Of a stretch of 64,000 nt of DNA, positions 42,460 to 50,276 are shown piece after piece; positions within the stretch are counted from its first letter, which is position 1; every line of letters begins with the position of its first letter. The stretch is from JBHJHP01 sp042219825 (lineage in GTDB: Bacteria > Bacteroidota > Bacteroidia > Bacteroidales > UBA5342). Location of the stretch: assembly GCF_042219825.1 (NCBI RefSeq), contig NZ_JBHJHQ010000004.1, positions 496,001 to 560,000 of the forward strand. The letters are read 5' to 3'. The translations under genes and the position numbers were made by a program. The notes beneath the pieces are model-generated. The model made no database searches and was not told where the DNA came from. It saw only the letters and a program-made list of their open reading frames with translations.

Positions 42460-44301
42460 ATGTGTGGAATAGTTGGTTATATAGGAGAAAAGGATGCTTG
42501 CCCTATTTTGATAAACGGACTTAAAAGATTGGAATACAGGGGGTATGATTCGGCAGGGATTGCTTTGTATAATAAAGAAAATATTGGTGTATTCAAGAAA
42601 AAAGGTAAGGTTTCAGCACTCGAAGAAGCCTTGCAGGGAAAGGATACAGAAGGTACAATTGGGATAGGTCATACGCGTTGGGCGACTCATGGAGAGCCGA
42701 ATGATATAAATGCACATCCACATATTTCAATGCATGGAAAATTTGTACTTATTCATAACGGAATCATTGAAAACTATAATACACTTAAAACATTTCTTCT
42801 ATCAAAAGGCTATAAATTCAAAAGTGAGACAGATACAGAAGTTCTGGTAAACTGGATTGAATATGTGTATATGAGCGAGGACATATCTGCTGAGAAAGCG
42901 ATAAGATCTGCTCTTGCTAAAGTAATCGGTGCTTTTGGATTGGTTATTATTTGTAAAGAAGAAGGGGATAAGTTGATTGCTACCAGAAGAGGTAGTCCGC
43001 TTGTTGTTGGTGTTGGTGATAATGAATATTTTCTGGCATCAGATGCAACACCTATTATTGAATACACCAAACGTGTAATGTATCTGGATGATGATGATAT
43101 CGTAATCTTAACCAATGATTCCTTACAATTAAAAAATATTCATGGAAATGGGAATATGACTCCTTTGATCCATAAACTGGATATGGATGTTAATGATATT
43201 GACAAAGGAGGATTTGACCATTTCATGTTAAAGGAGATATTTGAACAGCCAACAGCTGTTCTCGATACTATTCGGGGACGTGTAGCTGCTGATGGAAGTT
43301 CGGTACGCCTGGGCGGAATCAGGGAGGTGATGCCGAAACTTGAAAAGGCAAACCGCTTAATCATAATTGCCTGTGGAACATCATGGCATGCCGGTTTGGT
43401 TGGAGAATATTTATTTGAAAAATACGCCAAACTTCCTGTGGAGGTGGAGTATGCTTCAGAATTCAGGTATCGTGAACCAATTATAACGGAAGATGATGTT
43501 GTGCTGGCTATCACGCAAAGTGGTGAGACCGCTGATACGTTAGCGGCAATTCGTATGGCTAAGAAAGCTGGCGCCACTGTCCTTGGTATTTGTAACGTAG
43601 TTGGTTCAAGTATATCACGTGAGACAGATGCCGGGGTTTATACTTACGCCGGACCGGAAATTGGTGTAGCCTCAACAAAAGCATTTACGAGTCAGATTAC
43701 CGTGCTTACAATGATGACACTGATGCTGGCACAACGTAAAGGCACTATTGATGAAGATACATTTCAGGCAATGGCACTTGGCTTAAGGAATATGCCGGAT
43801 AAGATTCGTTTGTTGCTGAAGCAGAACGATCATATAAAAGAACTTGCAGAAAAGTATGCCGAAGCGACTAATTCACTTTATTTAGGACGTGGAATTCAAT
43901 TCCCAGTAGCATTGGAAGGTGCCTTAAAACTGAAGGAAATATCCTATATTCATGCAGAGGGATATCCAGCGGCAGAAATGAAACATGGTCCGATTGCATT
44001 GATAGATGAGAAACTTCCGGTCGTTTTTGTCGCGGCAAAGGATGTAAATTATGAAAAAGTTGTCAGTAATATTCAGGAAGTAATTGCAAGAAAAGGAATT
44101 GTTATTGCGGTAGTTACAGAAGATGATGAGCAGATAAAACATTTAGCTACCCATGTGATAGAAGTTCCTGAAACACATGATGCCTTAACGCCTTTATTGT
44201 CTGTTATTCCGTTGCAATTATTTTCATATCATATAGCTGTAAAACTGGGTAGAAATGTGGATCAACCCAGAAACCTGGCTAAATCGGTTACAGTAGAATA
44301 A
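42460..44301 (+). CDS. glmS: glutamine-fructose-6-phosphate aminotransferase (isomerizing)
   Basis: A 613-aa enzyme making glucosamine 6-phosphate for peptidoglycan and lipid A. It begins MCGIVGYIGEKDA, with Cys2 as the glutaminase nucleophile; HTRWATHGEPNDINAHPH near residues 72-89 and HNGIIENY near 98 complete that site. Two SIS domains follow (ACGTSWHAGLVGEYLFEKYA near 306 and LGRGIQFPVALEGALKLKEIS near 477), and the C-terminus ends PRNLAKSVTVE, the standard tail. It starts 11 bp after the DUF4270 stop and is followed by a terminator. No glmS ribozyme is apparent in the 11-bp gap. Confidence 0.96.
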   Translation: MCGIVGYIGEKDACPILINGLKRLEYRGYDSAGIALYNKENIGVFKKKGKVSALEEALQGKDTEGTIGIGHTRWATHGEPNDINAHPHISMHGKFVLIHNGIIENYNTLKTFLLSKGYKFKSETDTEVLVNWIEYVYMSEDISAEKAIRSALAKVIGAFGLVIICKEEGDKLIATRRGSPLVVGVGDNEYFLASDATPIIEYTKRVMYLDDDDIVILTNDSLQLKNIHGNGNMTPLIHKLDMDVNDIDKGGFDHFMLKEIFEQPTAVLDTIRGRVAADGSSVRLGGIREVMPKLEKANRLIIIACGTSWHAGLVGEYLFEKYAKLPVEVEYASEFRYREPIITEDDVVLAITQSGETADTLAAIRMAKKAGATVLGICNVVGSSISRETDAGVYTYAGPEIGVASTKAFTSQITVLTMMTLMLAQRKGTIDEDTFQAMALGLRNMPDKIRLLLKQNDHIKELAEKYAEATNSLYLGRGIQFPVALEGALKLKEISYIHAEGYPAAEMKHGPIALIDEKLPVVFVAAKDVNYEKVVSNIQEVIARKGIVIAVVTEDDEQIKHLATHVIEVPETHDALTPLLSVIPLQLFSYHIAVKLGRNVDQPRNLAKSVTVE

Positions 44302-44320
44302 AAATGATAAAATATATTCT

Positions 44321-44358
44321 TAAAGGGGATTGATTTTTAGTTAAACAATCCCTTTTTT
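44321..44358. terminator. terminator between glmS and the convergent acr3 gene
   Basis: AAAGGGGATTG pairs with CAATCCCTTT (one bulged G) across a longer loop, followed by a T run. It touches the stop codon of acr3 and may terminate both transcripts. Confidence 0.7.
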
Positions 44359-45388
44359 AATATCTCCATTTATTGGCAAGTGCAACAAGTGAAAGCATAA
44401 CCGGCACCTCAACCAAAACACCCACAACGGTTACAAGGGCAGCAGGCGATTGCAGACCAAACAATGCAATAGCAACGGCTACGGCCAGTTCAAAAAAGTT
44501 GCTGGCGCCAATCATGGCAGCCGGCGAACATATGGCATGAGGCAATTTTAAAAAGCGTCCAGCAAACCATGCTATAAAAAATATGAAATAGGTTTGAATA
44601 ACCAGTGGTACAGCTACAAGCAGAATTATTAACGGTTTTTGTGTAATTGTAGATCCCTGAAATGCAAATAACAGGATCAGGGTAACTAACAATGCGATAA
44701 TGGAAACGGGTTTGAATTTCGGAAGGAAACTGGATGTAAACCAGGCCTCGCTTTTCTTTCGTATCAGAACCTTATGGGTGAGATAGCCTGCAAGAAGTGG
44801 AATGACCACGAAAATAATAATACTTGCAACGAGTGTATTGTAGGGTATTGTAATATTGGTGATCCCTAAAAGTAATCCAACGATAGGTACAAAGGCGATC
44901 AGGATGATCAGATCATTTACAGAAACCTGTACCAGTGTATAGTTGGGATCACCGTTGGTAAGATAACTCCAAACGAAGACCATTGCTGTACAGGGCGCTG
45001 CACCAAGCAGTATGGCTCCGGCAATATATTCACCTGCCATTTCCGGGGAAATAATAGCAGAATAAATCTTGGAGAAAAAGATCCATGCGAAGAATGCCAT
45101 CGAAAAAGGTTTGATCAGCCAGTTTATGACCAGTGTAAGAATCAAGCCCCGGGGTCTTTTTCGCACATCTTTCAGGCTCGAAAAGTCCACCTGCAACATC
45201 ATCGGGTAGATCATAAGCCATACCAGGATGGCAACCGGCAGATTGACGTTGAAGATTTCCAGCTCACTCAGAAATTTTATGGTATCACCGGTGAAATGCC
45301 CTATGGCAATTCCGGTTGCAATACACAGAGCGACCCAAAGTGTCAGGTATTTTTCAAAGAAACCTATTCTTCTTTCAGATGATTCCAT
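44357..45388 (-). CDS. acr3: Acr3-type arsenite efflux transporter
   Basis: A 343-aa protein with ten predicted membrane helices. Signature: MMLQVDFSSLKDVRKRPRGL near residues 63-82, GAILLGAAPCTAMVFVWSYLTNGDPNYT near 127-154 with the essential cysteine (AAPCTAMV), and the late SPAAMIGASNFFELAVAVAI. It extrudes arsenite produced by the adjacent arsenate reductase, driven by the proton motive force. The arsC gene ends one base before it starts. Last gene of the ars operon. Confidence 0.93.
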   Translation of the reverse strand: MESSERRIGFFEKYLTLWVALCIATGIAIGHFTGDTIKFLSELEIFNVNLPVAILVWLMIYPMMLQVDFSSLKDVRKRPRGLILTLVINWLIKPFSMAFFAWIFFSKIYSAIISPEMAGEYIAGAILLGAAPCTAMVFVWSYLTNGDPNYTLVQVSVNDLIILIAFVPIVGLLLGITNITIPYNTLVASIIIFVVIPLLAGYLTHKVLIRKKSEAWFTSSFLPKFKPVSIIALLVTLILLFAFQGSTITQKPLIILLVAVPLVIQTYFIFFIAWFAGRFLKLPHAICSPAAMIGASNFFELAVAVAIALFGLQSPAALVTVVGVLVEVPVMLSLVALANKWRY

Positions 45389-45814
45389 TTAACGTTGTGG
45401 TTTTATCTCATTGATATAGAGATTATAAAATGCTTCCTTAATTTCATCTCTGACCCTGATGAATTCACTCCAAATAAATTCATCTGTACCGGTGGCATGT
45501 GATGGGTCATCAAACCCGATATGTAAACGGTGTTTAACCTTGCCTAAAAAAGCCGGACAGGTTTCATTGGCCCCGCCGCATACAGTTATCACATAATCCC
45601 ATTCGTCATTCAGATATTTATCAACTGAATCAGAAGTATGGTGACTGATGTCAATACCTGCCTTTTTCATGACTTCTACAGCTTTGCTACTTAATTTACC
45701 CGAAGCGTTGGTGCCGGCAGAGCACACTGTTAATCCGGGATCAAAAGATTGAAGAAAACCATGTGCCATCTGACTACGGCAGCTGTTTCCTGTGCATAAG
45801 ATTAAAATTTTCAT
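45389..45814 (-). CDS. arsC: arsenate reductase, thioredoxin-coupled (LMW-PTPase fold)
   Basis: A 141-aa enzyme beginning KILILCTGNSCRSQMAHGFL, the C-x5-R phosphatase-like loop with nucleophile Cys; DYVITVCGGANETCPAF near 82-98 holds the two cysteines that relay electrons to thioredoxin, and DDPSHATGTDEF carries the general acid Asp. It reduces arsenate to arsenite for Acr3 export. The start is 11 bp after the permease gene stop. Confidence 0.92.
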   Translation of the reverse strand: MKILILCTGNSCRSQMAHGFLQSFDPGLTVCSAGTNASGKLSSKAVEVMKKAGIDISHHTSDSVDKYLNDEWDYVITVCGGANETCPAFLGKVKHRLHIGFDDPSHATGTDEFIWSEFIRVRDEIKEAFYNLYINEIKPQR

Positions 45815-45825
45815 ATGTGTTATAT

Positions 45826-46908
45826 TTATAATATCAAGTTAAAAATGAAGCCTACCAGCATAATCCCTGTGGCAACAATACCTATGAAAATGGCGATGAA
45901 TTGCCATTTCAAAACTTTTTTAAGGATTACCATTTCAGGAAATGACAGTGCAATAACGGACATCATAAATGCCAGTGCAGTTCCCATGGAAACGCCTTTT
46001 TCTATCAGTACACTGACAATAGGAATAATGCCTGCAGCATTAGAATATAGCGGGACGCCAACCAGAATAGCTAATGGTACGGAATACCAGTTTTGTGCTC
46101 CCAGGATATTTGCCATAAGATCATCGGGAACGTAACCATGAACTCCGGCTCCAACCGCAATTCCTATCAAAATGTAAACCCATATTTTTTTTATGATTTC
46201 TTTTACCAGGTTATATCCGGCATTGAGCCTGTCGCTTAACTGAAGCTTTCTGTTATCTATGGTTTGCTGCTGACCTTTAATCTGAAAAACCCAGTCGGCA
46301 ACATAGCGTTTCATGCCAAGCTTTTCAATTATAAATCCCGAAACTATCGCTATGATAAGTCCGGTTCCGACATATATGGCTGCAATTTTCCATCCAAATA
46401 AACCACCCAGCAATACAAGTGCTACTTCATTGATCATTGGAGCCGCAATTAAAAAGGAAAAGGTTACGCCAATGGGAATGCCAGCTTCAATAAATCCGAT
46501 AAAAAGTGGAATGGCAGAACAGGAACAGAATGGTGTAAAGATACCAAGAACGGAGGCAAAAATGTTTCCGGCAAACAGCGGCTTTCCTTCCAGTGCTTTT
46601 CGTGTTTTTTCCGGTGAAAACCAGGATTGTATAAATCCTACTACAAATACCACCATGGCAAGCAGTAGCAGGATTTTGGGGGCTTCGTAAATAAAAAACC
46701 GGATAGCAGACGTATAAAACCTGTTTGGGTTCATTCCAATGATCTCATACAGGGAATAGTCGCAGATGTAAACGAACAGGTTTGTTTGTCCTGAGCAACA
46801 TTCCGGGTATTTTAACATCAACGGAGTGTAGTCAATAAAAGGCAGTTTTGTAAAGAAAACCACCCAAAGCAACAATAAGGAAAAGAAGAATAGAAGACGT
46901 TTATACAT
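45826..46908 (-). CDS. PF03773-family permease of the ars operon
   Basis: A 360-aa membrane protein with about nine helices, a large loop in the middle (about 200-235) and the C-x-C motif in GIFTPFCSCSAIPLFIGFIEAG near residues 120-141 that marks this permease family (ArsP-type and related). ArsP homologues export organoarsenicals; others move divalent metals. The location between a redox-active thioredoxin-like gene and arsC argues for an arsenical or thiol-related substrate. Its start overlaps the stop of the small thioredoxin-like gene. Confidence 0.85.
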   Translation of the reverse strand: MYKRLLFFFSLLLLWVVFFTKLPFIDYTPLMLKYPECCSGQTNLFVYICDYSLYEIIGMNPNRFYTSAIRFFIYEAPKILLLLAMVVFVVGFIQSWFSPEKTRKALEGKPLFAGNIFASVLGIFTPFCSCSAIPLFIGFIEAGIPIGVTFSFLIAAPMINEVALVLLGGLFGWKIAAIYVGTGLIIAIVSGFIIEKLGMKRYVADWVFQIKGQQQTIDNRKLQLSDRLNAGYNLVKEIIKKIWVYILIGIAVGAGVHGYVPDDLMANILGAQNWYSVPLAILVGVPLYSNAAGIIPIVSVLIEKGVSMGTALAFMMSVIALSFPEMVILKKVLKWQFIAIFIGIVATGIMLVGFIFNLIL

Positions 46909-47153
46909 CAGTTTCTATGTTTGCTTTGCAGTATTTGAATAATTTCGTTTACGGATGGTACATTTCCTTTGGTTACAATTTCACCATTTACAACCAGAAC
47001 AGGCGTTGTCATAACGCCATATTGCATAATCTCAACAATATCTTCTACCTTAGTAACGGTAGCATCAATGCCTGACTGTCTCACGGCTTCCCTTGTAACG
47101 TTGGCGAGCATATTACATTTTTTGCAGCCGGTACCTAATACTTTAATATCCAT
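46908..47153 (-). CDS. small CxxC thioredoxin-like protein (redox-active disulfide protein 2 type)
   Basis: An 81-aa glutaredoxin/thioredoxin-fold protein with the active-site motif TGCKKCNMLA near residues 8-17 and the cis-proline region MTTPVLVVNGEIVTKG near 49-64. It is the typical companion of PF03773 permeases; the pair is thought to move a redox-active thiol or metalloid, which is an inference. It starts 7 bp after arsR. Confidence 0.88.
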   Translation of the reverse strand: MDIKVLGTGCKKCNMLANVTREAVRQSGIDATVTKVEDIVEIMQYGVMTTPVLVVNGEIVTKGNVPSVNEIIQILQSKHRN

Positions 47154-47160
47154 TTTGTTT

Positions 47161-47493
47161 TTATTTTTCGGTTGAACACGAATCGTTTGTCTGTATCTCT
47201 TTATTAAATAAAGTTTCTATCAATTGTCTGGCATCATGCCATGCTGTTTTATTCAGACAGTATTTTATTTTAGGTGCTTCAATTTCGCCCTGTATAAGCC
47301 CGGCTTCTTTCAGTTCCTTCAAATGCTGTGACAAAGTCGATTTGGCAATTGGAAGTTCATCACTTAAATCACCACTGTAACAACAGGCCTGTTTCGAGAG
47401 CAATTCAAGTATATATATCCTTACCGGATGACTTAATGCCTTGGCATATCTTGCTGTCTGTGTCTGCTCTTCTGTGAAAATTGATACTTTCAT
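47161..47493 (-). CDS. arsR: ArsR-family transcriptional repressor
   Basis: A 110-aa winged-helix regulator. ATG 47493 (MKVSIFTEEQTQ) is chosen because the frame upstream overlaps the operator. Residues about 12-90 carry ALSHPVRIYILELLSKQACC, then ELPIAKSTLSQHLKELKEAGLI, the recognition helix. Cys-Cys in LSKQACCYSGD near residues 33-34 are placed to bind arsenite or antimonite. It represses the operon arsR, thioredoxin-like, permease, arsC, acr3 by binding upstream of its own start. Confidence 0.88.
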   Translation of the reverse strand: MKVSIFTEEQTQTARYAKALSHPVRIYILELLSKQACCYSGDLSDELPIAKSTLSQHLKELKEAGLIQGEIEAPKIKYCLNKTAWHDARQLIETLFNKEIQTNDSCSTEK

Positions 47494-47500
47494 TTCGTAT

Positions 47501-47516
47501 TTCGTAAAATTACGAA
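47501..47516. promoter_or_regulatory. ArsR operator, inverted repeat upstream of arsR
   Basis: TTCGTAA and TTACGAA form a 7-bp inverted repeat with a 2-bp centre, 7 bp upstream of the arsR start codon on the minus strand; a further half-site TTCGTA lies at 47494-47499. Placement between the promoter region and start codon fits self-repression. Confidence 0.65.
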
Positions 47517-47595
47517 CAAATATAGAAGTTTTATTTTTATTACAAAATATCAAGCGTAAAATACCTTAACTATTTTTTAAGCCGTTAATAATTAA

Positions 47596-47603
47596 TATAT
47601 TTG
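47596..47603 (+). promoter_or_regulatory. -7 element for the large TlpA-like gene
   Basis: TATATTTG matches TAnnTTTG, 72 bp before the start codon, in a strongly AT-rich gap. No -33 TTG at the right distance was seen. Confidence 0.38.
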
Positions 47604-47674
47604 ATGAATGTACTAATCTGCTTCTGAGCATTTTACATAAATAACCTGAATGTTTATTCTAAAACCCCAAAATC

Positions 47675-50233
47675 ATGAAACGAATTCTTCCGTTATTATT
47701 TATTGTTTTAATTTCTTTTCCTGTGTTTGCACAGGTTGTTGTTAATGATCCTGTGGTTGGTTTGTCCACAGTAAAGGATTTGTCTGTTCGAAAAATTACA
47801 CTTACAAAAGATAGTACTGTTATAGACTTTTCTTTTCAAACCTATAAGGGAAGAGGGTGGTATGCAATTCCGCGTAAAACCTACATCCAACCTGTTGGAA
47901 GTGATGAAAAACTATTCCTGATCAATAGTATCGGAATAGAAGTGTCTAAACAAAATACACAGGATAAAACGGAAAAGGTAACCTATTCACTTGTTTTTCC
48001 AGCTCTTGATAAGTCAGTAAAGGCATTTGATTATGGTGAAGCCAATGAAAGTGGAAGCTGGTTTATTTATGATATTCGTTTGGAAGATAGAAAAAATGTC
48101 TTTCCACTGCCTGAGGCGCTTTATGGTGACTGGTTCGACTCTGAGAGCCATTTGTGGAATATTGGCTTTTATAATAATATAGTAATTTATAAAAGTAAAG
48201 TTTGGGATTATGGTCCCCTTAACCTGAAAAAGAAAAAAGGAGAGCTCGTTTTAAAAGCGAAAGATGATTCAGAGCAAAAAATCTTTTACAGGTTAACTAA
48301 AGAGGGACTATATATAGGAGAATCGGTAATGGATATGAATGTACTGGTGCGAGAAAATGTCCTTGCAGAAAAACGCCAGCCTACGGATAACAAGCCATTT
48401 GACGAACCTCTGTTTAAAATTGACACGGTAACTTACAGTGGTGTAATATTGAATTATACACCACGAATTGGTAGAAGAACTTTCATGATTTATCACAATA
48501 ATGTTATTTTAGGTGATCAGGTTTCATATACTGTGACCATCCAGGAAGATGGTACATTCAGCAAGAAAATACCCGTGTATTGTCCAACGGAATTAATGTT
48601 GAATAATAGTTTTGTTAGGGAGAACAGGAAAATTTTTATTGAACCTGGAAAATCACTTTTTCACGCAATTGGCACGGCTTCTGATAAGGCAGAATACATG
48701 GGAGAACTGGCCAGGGTAAATAGTGATATTGATCTGTTCTATGATGTTCATGGATGGAATAATTACGAGATGCGGGATACCATATTAAAAATTACGCCCG
48801 AGCAATACAAAGTGTATATACAAAACGTAAGGAATAAAGATTTAAAGAAATTTGAAACTATATCAAAACAATACAATACATGCCTGAAAGCCAACATGGT
48901 TGAGAAAAGAGACATTGATCAAAGCTATCTTGGGAGAATGATTTTTTATGATAATTATTATGAGTCGGCATATAGGGAGAAAAATAATATACCGCGTTCA
49001 CAACGTCAGTTGAACCTTGACAACTTGCCTTTGCCAGCCGGATATTTTGATTTTCTTACAGATGAAATCCTGAATGATAAATTCGGACCAATGACATTCG
49101 AGTATTATTTTTTCATTAACAGAGTGATGTATTGTGATTTAATTCCTCCGGTATGGATTTCAACGAATTATTCTGAATGTATCAATGATTTGATTGAAGA
49201 TAGTGGGACATTTACTGACAATGAGAAAAAGATAATTCAATTTATTAAAAACAGAGAAAAAGCTGATAATTTGCCGGAGGTTAAAACGTACAGGAGTATT
49301 CCTCCCCAAAAATGGACGGAGATGATAGAAAGATACAAAGATACATTGGCAGTTCCAGAAAAAGACGAGATTTACTTTACTAATATTGTGGAGAAGTTGA
49401 AAAAAAATAGAATAGAACCTTCTCCTGAGGATCAGGAATTAATTGATATTTATAACAGATATAAAGAATGTGAACCCCTTAGAGTGGTATCTACATTTTT
49501 TATGGAAAACAGAGATTCAGTTATGGCCTTTCAAAAAAAGCTTGAGCCGTATGGTAAATATTATATAACAAGGGATAGAAATACTTTACGGAATGAGGCT
49601 ATTAAGGAGCATCTTGGCATTGAAAAGGGATTAACTAATGACATTATGTATTCTCAGGATGTTTTGCGTAATGTAGTATCACAGATGACGCCTTTAACTG
49701 TAAGAGAGCTTAAAAAGATTCAAGGTGATATAAATAATGACTTTATCTCAGATTACATTGCTTATTCCAATGAGGCAACCCTTCGGAAAATTGAGTCGCA
49801 AAAAAATAAATCCGGTTTTGTTGTTAACGATGTGCCGGAAACAGAGGGCGACAAATTGTTTGAAGCCATTATGAAAAAGTACAGAGGAAAAGCAGTTTAT
49901 GTTGATTTCTGGGCTACCTGGTGCGGGCCTTGCCGATCAGGCATTGAAAGGATCAAGCCACTAAAGGAAGAAATAGATACATCTAAAGTGGCATTTGTGT
50001 ATATTACCGGTCCCTCTTCACCTGAAAATACGTGGAATAATATGATTCCTGACATAAAGGGTGAACATTACCGGGTTTCAAAAGATGAGTGGAATTATTT
50101 GTGCGGTAAATTCGAAATATCCGGTATTCCGCATTATGTGTTTGTAGGTAAAGATGGTGAGGTAATTAATCCTCATTTACCACATTTGCCAAACAGCCAG
50201 ATTAAAGCATTAATTGAAAAGGAGACAGAATAA
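47675..50233 (+). CDS. large secreted protein with C-terminal TlpA/thioredoxin domain
   Basis: An 852-aa exported protein. Signal peptide ends PVFAQ near residue 19. A long N-terminal part (about 20-700) is mostly beta strands then charged helices and has no recognised domain. The last 125 residues form a thioredoxin-like domain: AVYVDFWATWCGPCRSGIERIKP, with the redox motif WCGPC at about 748-752, and the cis-proline in SGIPHYVFVGKDGEV. Such TlpA-like proteins act as periplasmic thiol-disulfide oxidoreductases in Bacteroidota. The large N-terminal part probably binds a substrate or glycan. Alone between the ars operon and a shared terminator. Confidence 0.82.
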   Translation: MKRILPLLFIVLISFPVFAQVVVNDPVVGLSTVKDLSVRKITLTKDSTVIDFSFQTYKGRGWYAIPRKTYIQPVGSDEKLFLINSIGIEVSKQNTQDKTEKVTYSLVFPALDKSVKAFDYGEANESGSWFIYDIRLEDRKNVFPLPEALYGDWFDSESHLWNIGFYNNIVIYKSKVWDYGPLNLKKKKGELVLKAKDDSEQKIFYRLTKEGLYIGESVMDMNVLVRENVLAEKRQPTDNKPFDEPLFKIDTVTYSGVILNYTPRIGRRTFMIYHNNVILGDQVSYTVTIQEDGTFSKKIPVYCPTELMLNNSFVRENRKIFIEPGKSLFHAIGTASDKAEYMGELARVNSDIDLFYDVHGWNNYEMRDTILKITPEQYKVYIQNVRNKDLKKFETISKQYNTCLKANMVEKRDIDQSYLGRMIFYDNYYESAYREKNNIPRSQRQLNLDNLPLPAGYFDFLTDEILNDKFGPMTFEYYFFINRVMYCDLIPPVWISTNYSECINDLIEDSGTFTDNEKKIIQFIKNREKADNLPEVKTYRSIPPQKWTEMIERYKDTLAVPEKDEIYFTNIVEKLKKNRIEPSPEDQELIDIYNRYKECEPLRVVSTFFMENRDSVMAFQKKLEPYGKYYITRDRNTLRNEAIKEHLGIEKGLTNDIMYSQDVLRNVVSQMTPLTVRELKKIQGDINNDFISDYIAYSNEATLRKIESQKNKSGFVVNDVPETEGDKLFEAIMKKYRGKAVYVDFWATWCGPCRSGIERIKPLKEEIDTSKVAFVYITGPSSPENTWNNMIPDIKGEHYRVSKDEWNYLCGKFEISGIPHYVFVGKDGEVINPHLPHLPNSQIKALIEKETE

Positions 50234-50238
50234 TAAAT

Positions 50239-50272
50239 AAAAAACCTGCTTTTGTACTAAGCAGGTTTTTTT
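50239..50272. terminator. bidirectional terminator between convergent genes
   Basis: Perfect stem AAAACCTGCTT/AAGCAGGTTTT around a 7-nt loop, with A and T runs on both sides. It lies between the stop of the TlpA-like gene and the stop of the Lgt-like gene on the other strand. Confidence 0.85.
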
Positions 50273-50276
50273 ATGT

